64,000 nucleotides of DNA from positions 62,001 to 126,000 of the forward strand of contig CAMBXO010000003.1 of assembly GCA_945871915.1 (NCBI GenBank), written 5' to 3'. Origin of the DNA: Singulisphaera sp. GP187. GTDB taxonomy: Bacteria; Planctomycetota; Phycisphaerae; Phycisphaerales; SM1A02. The notes under the pieces are model-generated. The model was not told the origin of the DNA, did no database searches, and saw nothing but the letters and a program-made list of their open reading frames with translations. Made by a program: the position numbers and the translations under genes. Positions 18,330-25,976 of this stretch are shown piece by piece. Positions within the stretch are counted from its first letter, which is position 1. Every line of letters starts with the position of its first letter.

Positions 18330-19976
18330 ATGGCATGCATCCTGCTGATCGGTGATGGTGGAGAACGCCGCAATGTTCTTGCCGCCGCACTTCGTGGACA
18401 CGACGTCACGCTTGCATCCGACGGACTCGACGGTTTCCGCATAGCCAGTGCGATGGCCCCCGATGCCGTGGCCATTGTGGACAGTCCCGCATGCGACGCG
18501 GTGGCGTTCACCACATCGGCGCGGCATCTTGCACCGCTGCATTCGTGCATGATTGTGGTTGTTGCTTCCAGAGATCGACATGCCGAACTGATGCGACTTG
18601 GAGCCGATCAAGTTCTGGCCGCGGACGCCATGCCGCAAGAGTTTCATAACGCGATGGATGGCCGCCTTCATCGCCGCCAACAACTGCTTGAGGTTCCCGG
18701 AGTGGATTCCCATCGCCGTCATGCAGAGGCGATCGTTCGTTCCATGGCCGATTCGCGACGACTGCACGGTGTGATTGCTTTGTGCGTGGACCGGCTCGAT
18801 GCACTCTCCGCTGCACTCGGCGGCCAAGCGGCCTTAACGCTTCGAAGTGAATTACGCCGGAGGATTTCGCCATTGGTTCCGGCCGGCGGGAATGTGGCCA
18901 TGCTGGACGATGGCGCCGTGATTGCCGTGGAATCCGCAAGCCACACGACACTGGAATTAGCCGAGGCTCTCTTGCGACACGCTCGATTGCCTTTAGTGGT
19001 GGAGGGTCGTGAACTTCGACTTCGAGTTCATGCCGGGATTGTTGAAGTTGGAAGCGCCCCGCTTGACGCCGCCACCATGGTGAGGCGCGCCGAAGTTGCG
19101 GCCCGCGACGCTCGCGATCTTGGACTGCCACATCCACAGCTCTGGAAGGATGATCTTGCCAATCGAGTGTTGGGCGATCTTGAACTTGCCAGCGCCATGC
19201 GGCGAGCCGTGGAACAGGCGGAATTTCGATTGGTGTTCCAGCCGCAAGTAGGCATGGATCGAGGCGAACCCTTTGGCGTGGAGGCGCTGATCCGTTGGAA
19301 TCTTCCCGGTGGTGTCAGCGTTCCACCCAAGCGATTCGTTACGGTTGCTGAGGAGAGCGGTCTCATTGATGACATTGGTTCCTGGAGTCTGCGGGAAGCG
19401 TGTCGACATGCGGTGAGGTGCGACGAGCATGGACTTCGCCTCAGAATTTCGGTGAATGTCTCCGCGGGTCAGTTGGTCAAAGGGCCTTTGGTCGATGTCG
19501 TTCGACAATCGCTCGCCGAGAGTGGACTTCCGGGCGATCGGTTGACACTTGAAATCGGCGAGAGCGCAATTTCAGGAAACGCCGACGATGTTCGAGCCGT
19601 GCTGGAGTCGCTTCGCAATCTAGGCGTCACCATTTGTGTGGATGATTTCGGTGCCGGGCTGGCCACGGTGGCGCACCTTCGAAATCTTCCGATTCAAGAA
19701 ATCAAGATCGACCGCAGTTTTGTGCGATCACTTCCTGGAGGTGCCGAGGATCGGCTCGCTGTGGAAACGGTCCTTCGCCTTGCACGGCAACTTGGTCTTC
19801 GCACCATTGCGGTTGGCGTGGAGACTGCAGCGCAATGGTCGTGGCTGAAAGAGCAAGGCTGCGACGCCGCACAGGGATGGCTCATCGGCAAACCACTGGA
19901 AGCCGATCAACTGCTTGAAGCCGTTGGGCACTTGCGCCGCAAGCACGGCAAGTTTGCTGAAGCCGCTGCGGAGTGA
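18330..19976 (+). CDS. Degenerate receiver-GGDEF-EAL protein
   Basis: 548 residues. The N-terminus is a receiver-like fold ('ACILLIGDGGERRN', 'AIVDSPACD') lacking the conserved Lys ('LAADAMP' replaces LxKP). The middle is a GGDEF-like domain without the motif ('MLDDGAVIAV' where RxGGDEF belongs). The C-terminal EAL domain keeps 'VEALIRW', Asn (SVNVSAGQL), Glu (LEIGES), DDFGAG, 'IKIDRSF' and the 'DAAQGW' Gln. However, the Glu of the AEGVE loop is Val ('IAVGVET'). That Glu is required in studied phosphodiesterases, so I infer a c-di-GMP binding or scaffold protein rather than an enzyme. Starts from its own TAGACT box. Confidence 0.82.
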   Translation: MACILLIGDGGERRNVLAAALRGHDVTLASDGLDGFRIASAMAPDAVAIVDSPACDAVAFTTSARHLAPLHSCMIVVVASRDRHAELMRLGADQVLAADAMPQEFHNAMDGRLHRRQQLLEVPGVDSHRRHAEAIVRSMADSRRLHGVIALCVDRLDALSAALGGQAALTLRSELRRRISPLVPAGGNVAMLDDGAVIAVESASHTTLELAEALLRHARLPLVVEGRELRLRVHAGIVEVGSAPLDAATMVRRAEVAARDARDLGLPHPQLWKDDLANRVLGDLELASAMRRAVEQAEFRLVFQPQVGMDRGEPFGVEALIRWNLPGGVSVPPKRFVTVAEESGLIDDIGSWSLREACRHAVRCDEHGLRLRISVNVSAGQLVKGPLVDVVRQSLAESGLPGDRLTLEIGESAISGNADDVRAVLESLRNLGVTICVDDFGAGLATVAHLRNLPIQEIKIDRSFVRSLPGGAEDRLAVETVLRLARQLGLRTIAVGVETAAQWSWLKEQGCDAAQGWLIGKPLEADQLLEAVGHLRRKHGKFAEAAAE

Positions 19977-20044
19977 GTGAAAACTCAAACCTGTTTGGCC
20001 TCGGCAATCTGACTGCTATCACCATGCTGTGTGTTGGAAAGGGC

Positions 20045-20050
20045 TAGCCT
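20045..20050 (+). promoter_or_regulatory. TAGCCT box 7 nt before the repeat-protein start
   Basis: TANNNT hexamer 7 nt before ATG 20058; no Shine-Dalgarno. Confidence 0.4.
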
Positions 20051-20057
20051 TCCCGAC

Positions 20058-20813
20058 ATGGAAACAATTCAAGATCAAATCCGGGAACTACAGTTGAGTG
20101 TCCGCGCACAGCAGACCAGCATCCGCCGTCAGCGGTTCGCCATCGTCACGCTTTCCAGCATCCTCACAGGCTTTGCCCTCATCAGCGCAACCCAACCCGC
20201 AGGCGACGCTACGTTTGACAAAATCACATGCAGAGCGTGGCAGGTGGTGGACAAGGACGGAACAAGACGGGTCAGCGCAGCCTCGCTCGAAGACGGATCA
20301 GCCGTCATCAGTTGGTTAGACAAGAACGGGGAATTACGGATCAGTTCATTCACCGACGCTGACGGCTCGGCAGGCATCACGTGGGTAGACAAGGAAGGGA
20401 AGGAAAGGATCCACGCAGTCACCGAAGCCAACGGAGAATCCTCCGTCGGATGGATAGACAAGGAAGGCAATCTGCGAATCAATGCATTGACCCATCCAAA
20501 TGGCACTGCCGGCGTCGGTTGGTTAGACAAAGACACAGAGACGCGGATCACCGCAGAAACCAATACGAAAGGAGATGCCACCGTCCGTTGGGCCGACCAA
20601 GGCGGAAAGCTGCGGATCAGCGCCCACTCCTTCGCGGATGGCACATCCGGCATGAGTTGGTTCGATAAGGACGGGAAGCTGCGGATCAATGCACTGACCG
20701 ATCCGAATGGCCTTGCCGCCTCCGGATGGTTAGACAAGGACGGGAAGCCACGGATCGCCACTGGCACCCACGCGGATGGCACGGTGACCTATCCCACGAA
20801 GGACGGCAAATAG
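20058..20813 (+). CDS. Membrane-anchored protein of eight 23-residue repeats
   Basis: 251 residues. A helical N-terminus with coiled-coil character, then one membrane segment ('FAIVTLSSILTGFALISA', about 35-52), then eight tandem units of about 23 residues with consensus W-x-DK-x-GK-x-RI-x-A-x-T-x-x-x-G (for example 'SWLDKNGELRIS', 'GWIDKEGNLRIN', 'SWFDKDGKLRIN'). Such DK-GK-R repeats likely form a short beta-solenoid outside the membrane. Loosely similar DGK/R repeats occur in other bacterial proteins of unknown role. The DNA repeats are visible too (GACAAGGA...GGGAAG). No function is assigned. Flanked by a signalling gene and a secreted dockerin-like protein on the other strand. Confidence 0.8.
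   Translation: METIQDQIRELQLSVRAQQTSIRRQRFAIVTLSSILTGFALISATQPAGDATFDKITCRAWQVVDKDGTRRVSAASLEDGSAVISWLDKNGELRISSFTDADGSAGITWVDKEGKERIHAVTEANGESSVGWIDKEGNLRINALTHPNGTAGVGWLDKDTETRITAETNTKGDATVRWADQGGKLRISAHSFADGTSGMSWFDKDGKLRINALTDPNGLAASGWLDKDGKPRIATGTHADGTVTYPTKDGK
20198..20800 (+). repeat. Eight ~69-bp tandem coding repeats
   Basis: In-frame repeats encode the W-DK-GK-RI units; the best preserved DNA core is 'TGGTTAGACAAG'. Divergence differs between units, which suggests old duplications with occasional recent copying. Confidence 0.75.
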
Positions 20814-20870
20814 ACAACGCCACGCAGGACGAATTACTAAGGCAGAAGCATCGGCAAGCTGGGCTGGAAT

Positions 20871-20903
20871 AAAACGCCCCGCCAGCCGAAGCTGGAGGAG
20901 GCG
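20871..20903 (-). terminator. Rho-independent terminator of the dockerin-like gene
   Basis: On the minus strand CGCCTC-CT-CCAGC-TTCG-GCTGG-C-GGGGCG folds into an interrupted 11-bp stem capped by a UUCG loop, followed by TTTTATT. It sits 24 bp past the stop of the gene ending at 20927. Confidence 0.8.
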
Positions 20904-20926
20904 AAGGTTTGACTCGGGCCAACTGA

Positions 20927-21400
20927 TTATCGCGGCGCGTTGATGTTGCAGTCGATGGGTGGCGGCGGTGTCTCATCGGTGCTGCTACCAAAATCAAGAA
21001 GCACGGCTGACATGTCACCCGCATCCACTTGCCTTGACTGGTCAACATCTGCTCTAAGAATTGCTGAAGTGCCGTCATCTATGGCCTGCCAGTGGCCAAA
21101 GTAGTAGGACTGACTAACGAAAAATTCACCAGTTGGAAAGCCGGTCCCATCGTCACCTCTTTGGGTCATCCCGAGGTACTTCACCTCTGTGACGTTGTCT
21201 GACCAAATTCTATAACCCCAATGGGCCCCACCACCACCATCACCCATGCCGTCGTAGACACCTGCTGCGACTATTCTCCTCTCCACACTCGTCCCCTGCG
21301 CGAACGCTTCACTGCTCCCGCGATGCGTAGCGATAAACGCTGTAGCAACTATTCCAATCGATAGAGCCACGAGGCCCGTCCCGGTACTGATCTGTTTCAT
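20927..21400 (-). CDS. Secreted protein with C-terminal dockerin-like motif
   Basis: 157 residues from ATG 21400; the track ORF adds 91 implausible residues. A signal peptide (MKQIST then 'GLVALSIGIVATAFIA', cleavage probably after 'EAFAQG') precedes a Gly/Tyr/Trp-rich middle ('DGGGGAHWGYRIWSDNV'). The tail 'ADVDQSRQVDAGDMSAVLL' has the spacing of a dockerin/EF-hand calcium loop, the type often found at the ends of Phycisphaerae exoproteins. Function of the middle domain unknown. Has its own terminator and an upstream hairpin. Confidence 0.7.
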   Translation of the reverse strand: MKQISTGTGLVALSIGIVATAFIATHRGSSEAFAQGTSVERRIVAAGVYDGMGDGGGGAHWGYRIWSDNVTEVKYLGMTQRGDDGTGFPTGEFFVSQSYYFGHWQAIDDGTSAILRADVDQSRQVDAGDMSAVLLDFGSSTDETPPPPIDCNINAPR

Positions 21401-21417
21401 ATTGAATCCAAACCTTT

Positions 21418-21436
21418 CTGCCGGATCCCCCGGCAG
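21418..21436 (-). other. 7-bp hairpin in the leader of the dockerin-like gene
   Basis: CTGCCGG-GGGAT-CCGGCAG on the minus strand lies 17 nt before ATG 21400, just ahead of AAAGG. It could expose or hide the ribosome site. Confidence 0.4.
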
Positions 21437-21578
21437 CAATAGGATGCACCATGCCAGCGGATGAGGCAAGCAAAATCTGCCGAATCCCGCACGGTAATCA
21501 CCTACAAGTCTGCTGTTCGGGCTCTTTGGCCGAAGTTGAGAATCCCTCGTGGCCGGTTCTCTGCGATCCGGCCGCCCG

Positions 21579-21995
21579 CTAGGCGCTAAAACTGCTGCCG
21601 CACCCGCAGGTGGTCGTGGCGTTGGGATTATTGAAGACAAACCCGCGCCCCATGATCTCGTCTTTGAAATCAATCGTGGTGCCGTTCACATAGAGGTAAC
21701 TCTTTGGATCGCAAATCACACGAACGGTAAATGCATCGCCAATCGTGGCCGTGGCCACGCCGCCTGCACCCTCGCCGTTGGCTGGCTTGGCCGCTTCGGG
21801 CCGCCGCGTGTAACTGAACTCCCAAAGTTCGTCGGATTCCTTTTGCACTTCAGTCAAATCGAGCAAATAACTAAATCCGCTGCAGCCGCCACCCTTCACG
21901 CCGACGCGCAGACGCACCTTGTCTGCGTCGAGGCCCTGCTGACGAATAATGGCGTCGATCTCTCGGGCGGCGGTTTCAGTGACTTGGACGGGCAT
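21579..21995 (-). CDS. iscA: Iron-sulfur assembly protein, IscA/ErpA (HesB) family
   Basis: Carrier or scaffold in Fe-S cluster assembly. 138 residues with the three conserved cysteines in 'GGGCSGFSY' and the C-terminal 'TCGCGSSFS'. A ~28-residue insertion ('RRPEAAKPANGEGAGG') between beta strands makes it longer than the usual ~107 residues. AGGAG lies just before the ATG. Third gene of iscS-iscU-iscA, 18 bp after iscU. Confidence 0.9.
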   Translation of the reverse strand: MPVQVTETAAREIDAIIRQQGLDADKVRLRVGVKGGGCSGFSYLLDLTEVQKESDELWEFSYTRRPEAAKPANGEGAGGVATATIGDAFTVRVICDPKSYLYVNGTTIDFKDEIMGRGFVFNNPNATTTCGCGSSFSA

Positions 21996-22013
21996 GCGAA
22001 CTCCTGTTCTGAA

Positions 22014-22439
22014 TTAGTGGGCACTCGAAGCGGCCGCGACGGCAACTCCGTTTTTCTTTTTCCAATCTTCAATCGCATTTCGAATGCTGTCCTCAGCCAG
22101 CACACTGCAGTGAATTTTCACCGGCGGAAGGCTGAGTTCTTCAACGATCTGCGTGTTCTTAATCGTCAGGGCCTCATCCACCGTCTTGCCCTTGATCCAT
22201 TCCGTTGCAAGGCTGCTACTGGCAATCGCGCTGCCACAACCGAAGCACTTGAACTTGGCATCCTCAATCACGCCCTTTGGGTTGACTTTGATGTGCAATT
22301 GCATCACATCGCCGCACTCCGGCGCACCCACAATTCCCACGCCGACATCGGTGCGAGCCTGCACTTCTTTGCTGCTACCGAAACTGCCCACATTTCGCGG
22401 GTTCTGATAATGGTCGATGACTTTGTCGCTGTAGGCCAT
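22014..22439 (-). CDS. iscU: Fe-S scaffold protein IscU/NifU-like
   Basis: Scaffold on which IscS-derived sulfur and iron form clusters. 141 residues. Conserved ligands are in 'GAPECGDVM' (Cys plus Asp), 'FGCGSAIASS' and 'KIHCSVLAED' (third Cys). The N-terminus 'YSDKVIDHYQNPRNVGSF' is typical. AAAGGAA precedes the ATG; the gene starts 21 bp after the iscS stop. Confidence 0.94.
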   Translation of the reverse strand: MAYSDKVIDHYQNPRNVGSFGSSKEVQARTDVGVGIVGAPECGDVMQLHIKVNPKGVIEDAKFKCFGCGSAIASSSLATEWIKGKTVDEALTIKNTQIVEELSLPPVKIHCSVLAEDSIRNAIEDWKKKNGVAVAAASSAH

Positions 22440-22460
22440 GGTGTGGTTCCTTTGTTCAGT

Positions 22461-23699
22461 TTAGTGGGACTGCCACTGGATCTTGCTGATGTCAACGCCT
22501 TCTTTGTAAAGGTCAAATAGCGGACTCATTTGCCGCAGGTGCTCCACGGCCTTGGTGATCTTGTCGATCGCGTAATTCACTTCGTCTTCCGTGGTCCACC
22601 GACCCAGACTGAGGCGAAGACTGCTGTGGGCGAGTTCGTCACCAACGCCCAAACTCTTCAACACATAACTCGGCTCAAGACTCGCACTGGTGCATGCGGA
22701 ACCGCTGCTGCACGCAATGTCCTTGATGCCCATGAGCAGGCTCTCGCCCTCGACGAAACCGAAACTGATATTCACCAGATTCGGAACGCGCCGCTCGGCA
22801 TGACCATTGACTTGCGTGACTTCGATGCGCTTCGTCAATTCGGTTTCGAGTTTTTTTCTCAGTTTCAGAAGGCGTTCACCATCTCGATCCATCTCGGCGC
22901 TGCACAGTTCGCATGCTTTTCCGAAGCCGACAATGCCCGTTGTATTCAGTGTGCCGCTTCGCATGCCGCGTTCATGCCCGCCGCCATCAATGATGGCTTC
23001 CAACCGCACCCTGGGCTTGCGGCGACGCACATAGAGAGCACCCACACCCTTTGGGCCATAAATCTTGTGACCGCTCCAACTCAGCAAGTCAATGTTGTCG
23101 CGTTCCACGTCGGTTGGCATCTTGCCAACCCACTGCGTGGCATCGGTGTGAAAGATGATCTCGCGTTCGTGGCACAATTTTCCAATTTCAGGAACTTCAT
23201 TCACCGTGCCGATTTCGTTGTTGGCCCACATGATGGTGACCAAAATCGTGTCGGGCCGAATGGCGGCCTGCACCATGGCCGCCGTAATCACACCGTCTGA
23301 TGGCGGATCCAAGAACGTGACTTCAAAACCCTCTCGCTGCAATCGCTTGCAAGGGTCGAGCACGGCTTTGTGTTCATGAGCAGCGGTAATAATGTGGCCG
23401 CGATTGGGTTGCCCTTCGGCAGCCTTGGCGTAGATATATGCGGCGCCCTTGATCGCAAGGTTGTTGCCTTCGGTTGAGCCGCTGGTCCAAATGATTTCTT
23501 TGGCGTTGGCACCGATCAATGCCGCGGCCTCCTCGCGAGCGTGATCGATGGCATCTTCAGATTCCCATCCAAACTTATGGTTTCGACTGGCGCTGTTGCC
23601 GTACTTCTCGGTGAAAAACGGAAGCATGGCTTCGACGACTCGTGGGTCGCATCGAGTGGTTGCGGCATTGTCGAGATAGATTGGAAGTTTGGGAGTCAT
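22461..23699 (-). CDS. iscS: Cysteine desulfurase IscS/NifS
   Basis: PLP enzyme that removes sulfur from cysteine. 412 residues from ATG 23699, where the fold begins ('MTPKLPIYLDNAATTRCD'); the track's extra N-terminus is not conserved-looking. PLP lysine is in 'SWSGHKIYGPKG' and the catalytic Cys loop is 'ACSSGSACTS'. First gene of the isc operon. No iscR-type repressor, hscAB or fdx is adjacent. Confidence 0.94.
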   Translation of the reverse strand: MTPKLPIYLDNAATTRCDPRVVEAMLPFFTEKYGNSASRNHKFGWESEDAIDHAREEAAALIGANAKEIIWTSGSTEGNNLAIKGAAYIYAKAAEGQPNRGHIITAAHEHKAVLDPCKRLQREGFEVTFLDPPSDGVITAAMVQAAIRPDTILVTIMWANNEIGTVNEVPEIGKLCHEREIIFHTDATQWVGKMPTDVERDNIDLLSWSGHKIYGPKGVGALYVRRRKPRVRLEAIIDGGGHERGMRSGTLNTTGIVGFGKACELCSAEMDRDGERLLKLRKKLETELTKRIEVTQVNGHAERRVPNLVNISFGFVEGESLLMGIKDIACSSGSACTSASLEPSYVLKSLGVGDELAHSSLRLSLGRWTTEDEVNYAIDKITKAVEHLRQMSPLFDLYKEGVDISKIQWQSH

Positions 23700-23800
23700 T
23701 TTGAAGTGTGCGCAGCCATAAACATTGGCTCGAGCAATGCGAGTATAGGCAGTCGATGACAATTATGGAAGAGTCGTCCGTAATGTTTCACGCCCGCGGT

Positions 23801-23806
23801 TAGGCT
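23801..23806 (+). promoter_or_regulatory. TAGGCT box 6 nt before panC start
   Basis: TANNNT hexamer 6 nt before ATG 23813; no Shine-Dalgarno. Confidence 0.45.
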
Positions 23807-23812
23807 TCCAAA

Positions 23813-24679
23813 ATGCGTGTGCTTGAAACAACCACCGATGTCTCCGAATTCTTTGGATGCAGCTTGGTGCCAACCATGGGTGCCCTGCACGCTGGCCACC
23901 GATCGCTGATTGAACGGGCCCGCCAGGAGCGAACAGGCCCGGTTGTTGTGACCCTGTTTGTGAATCCAACCCAATTTGGTCCGGGCGAGGATTTCAGCAA
24001 GTATCCGCGGACGATGGATGAAGATGTTGCGTTGGCCGAGGCGGCCGGCGCTGATGCGATTTTTATTCCGAATTCGGCCACGATGTACCCGGCTGGGTTA
24101 GAAGCAGCCGGGCAGGCAGCGGCGAAGTGGCCTTTGCCGCCGACGGCGTCCGAGCCACACCTTGAGGATCGCGTGCGACCCGGCCACTTTGGCGGAGTGT
24201 GTCAGGTGGTTTCCCGACTCTTTGATCTGTGCCGTCCGGCCGCCGCGTACTTTGGAGAAAAAGATTTTCAGCAGGTGCGAGTGATCTCGCAGATGGTCGA
24301 ACAAAGCACCGGCCCCTGGCGAAACCTGCGAGTGGTGGCCTGCCCAACTCAACGGGATGTTGACGGCCTTGCCATCAGCAGTCGCAATCGATATCTGACA
24401 GCGCAGCATCGCGTGTGCGCACTGGGAATCTTTCGGGCACTCACCATGGCTTCTCATGCGAAGGACGCGCAGCATGCAGAATCACTTATGCATTCAACAC
24501 TTGTGCAGAGTGGCGTTTCAATTGACTATGCCGTGGTCCGCGACGCATTCACGCTTTGCCCCACTGCCGGTACCGCCACTCCACGGCGAGCTCTGATTGC
24601 GGTGCGATTGCCCACCGCACGACTGATTGACAATATGGCCATGCCCACACTCGACCGAACAACACTTGCAAATGCTTGA
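23813..24679 (+). CDS. panC: Pantothenate synthetase
   Basis: ATP-dependent joining of pantoate and beta-alanine. 288 residues. 'PTMGALHAGHRSLI' carries the HxGH nucleotide motif, 'FGEKDFQQVRVI' and 'DGLAISSRNRYL' (KMSKS-like) follow, and 'FVNPTQF' lies in between. A ~15-residue insertion 'AAGQAAAKWPLPPTA' replaces the usual short loop around the pantoate-binding segment. Not linked to panB or panD. Confidence 0.94.
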   Translation: MRVLETTTDVSEFFGCSLVPTMGALHAGHRSLIERARQERTGPVVVTLFVNPTQFGPGEDFSKYPRTMDEDVALAEAAGADAIFIPNSATMYPAGLEAAGQAAAKWPLPPTASEPHLEDRVRPGHFGGVCQVVSRLFDLCRPAAAYFGEKDFQQVRVISQMVEQSTGPWRNLRVVACPTQRDVDGLAISSRNRYLTAQHRVCALGIFRALTMASHAKDAQHAESLMHSTLVQSGVSIDYAVVRDAFTLCPTAGTATPRRALIAVRLPTARLIDNMAMPTLDRTTLANA

Positions 24680-24685
24680 TCGGAC

Positions 24686-24691
24686 TATCCT
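24686..24691 (+). promoter_or_regulatory. TATCCT box 6 nt before the TlpA-like start
   Basis: TANNNT hexamer 6 nt before ATG 24698. TTGCAA lies 14 bp upstream, too close for a standard -35. Confidence 0.4.
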
Positions 24692-24697
24692 TCGCGC

Positions 24698-25888
24698 ATG
24701 AGTGATCCACGACATGGCGTCCGTCGCCGCCTTTTCACAGCCGCATTCATCTGCGTGCAGGCGGCTATCTGCTGCGGCGGTTTGGCCGCGATGCCGTGGG
24801 GCGACGAGATCAACCCCAAGTGGCTGGATAAAGCCGTTACTGAAGAAACACGAAAGAACTTGAGTGCACTGATCGGCCACTCGCTGCCGGATGCCCCTGC
24901 GAGCGTGCGTTGGTTTGGCGGTGAAGCCATCAGCCCGTCTGATGGGCAACTGACCATTGTGCAAACCTATTCCGCCACGGAGGGTCGCGCGACACTGATC
25001 AACAAAGTGCGCAAAGCGTTGCCACCTGGTGTTCGATTTGTTGCGATTCACATGAACCAAGATGCTGAGAAAGTGGCCAAACAATTCACCAAGAAGCCGC
25101 CTCCAAATCTTGTGGCCCTTGATGTGGAGGGTGCGTGGCTGAAAGAAATAGGTCTTGGAGACAAACCGATCAATCTTGTTGTGGATGTGAACGGCGGTGT
25201 TCGGATGATTGGCCTTCGTACAGAGAGTTTGAAAGATGCCCTTACTCCGCTGCTGAAAGAGGTTGCCGATCCCAGCAAGAAGGCCAAGCCGGTGGCGAAA
25301 CCTGAAGCCGCAACGAAACCCGCGACCGGTGCGAAACCACCCAAGGCTCCAGAGATTGGCGGCGACGGATTTCCTGTTTTTACAGAGAAGCTCGCCAAGT
25401 GTGCTGACAAGCGAGGACTGAAGATGCCGGAGTTTTTTGTGGCGGCATGGATCACCACTCCAGCGGAAGTGGCTCCGAACAAGTTGCTGGTGATCGACTT
25501 TTGGGCCACATGGTGCGGCCCTTGCCTGAAGGCGATTCCACATATGAATGAACTGGCCACCACCTTTGCCAACGACGCGATGATTGTCGGCATGAGTGAC
25601 GAGAACAAGAGTGCCTTTGATGCCGGAATGACCAAAGCGAACCTGACACCCGAAAGCTTCAAGTACGCGCTAGCCATCGATCCAGAATCCACACTCAAGA
25701 CTTTTTTTGGAGTCACGGCAATTCCCAATTGTGCCGTGATTTCAAGTGATGGACTGGTGCGCTGGCAAGGCCATCCCGCGGGACTGACTCGCGAAGTCAT
25801 GCAGTCCCTCGTTGACGCACAAAAGAAACTCTCCGCCAAGAGCGAGAGCAAAGACTCCACCAAGTCCAAGGGAAAGAAAAAGCCCTAA
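24698..25888 (+). CDS. TlpA-like secreted thioredoxin-fold protein
   Basis: 396 residues. An N-terminal signal region ('RRRLFTAAFICVQAAICCGG') is followed by an N-terminal thioredoxin-like domain without CxxC (about 30-185), a Lys/Ala/Pro-rich linker, and a second thioredoxin domain with 'FWATWCGPCLKAIPHM'. The active CGPC plus the export signal point to periplasmic thiol reduction, for example of cytochrome or cofactor assembly proteins; the client is unknown. The C-terminus is Lys-rich ('SKSKGKKKP'). Confidence 0.85.
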   Translation: MSDPRHGVRRRLFTAAFICVQAAICCGGLAAMPWGDEINPKWLDKAVTEETRKNLSALIGHSLPDAPASVRWFGGEAISPSDGQLTIVQTYSATEGRATLINKVRKALPPGVRFVAIHMNQDAEKVAKQFTKKPPPNLVALDVEGAWLKEIGLGDKPINLVVDVNGGVRMIGLRTESLKDALTPLLKEVADPSKKAKPVAKPEAATKPATGAKPPKAPEIGGDGFPVFTEKLAKCADKRGLKMPEFFVAAWITTPAEVAPNKLLVIDFWATWCGPCLKAIPHMNELATTFANDAMIVGMSDENKSAFDAGMTKANLTPESFKYALAIDPESTLKTFFGVTAIPNCAVISSDGLVRWQGHPAGLTREVMQSLVDAQKKLSAKSESKDSTKSKGKKKP

Positions 25889-25911
25889 TTCACGCGGCTC
25901 TCTGGCGTTAG

Positions 25912-25976
25912 CCAGCACACGCTTCGCGTCGAACGACCTCGATTGACCAGCTCACGCTTCGCGTCGAACGACCTCG
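25912..25976. repeat. 30-bp imperfect direct repeat at the end of the polyprenyl synthase gene
   Basis: 25912-25941 and 25947-25976 match in 29 of 30 positions (core 'CACGCTTCGCGTCGAACGAC'). The right copy encodes the C-terminus and stop of the polyprenyl synthase gene; the left copy is non-coding, so the gene's 3' end appears to have been duplicated. Confidence 0.9.

Noticed and set aside
21551-21573. GGCCGG/CCGGCC hairpin as terminator of the isc operon
   Set aside because: A 6-bp stem with an 11-nt loop and no T-run on the minus strand; evidence too weak.
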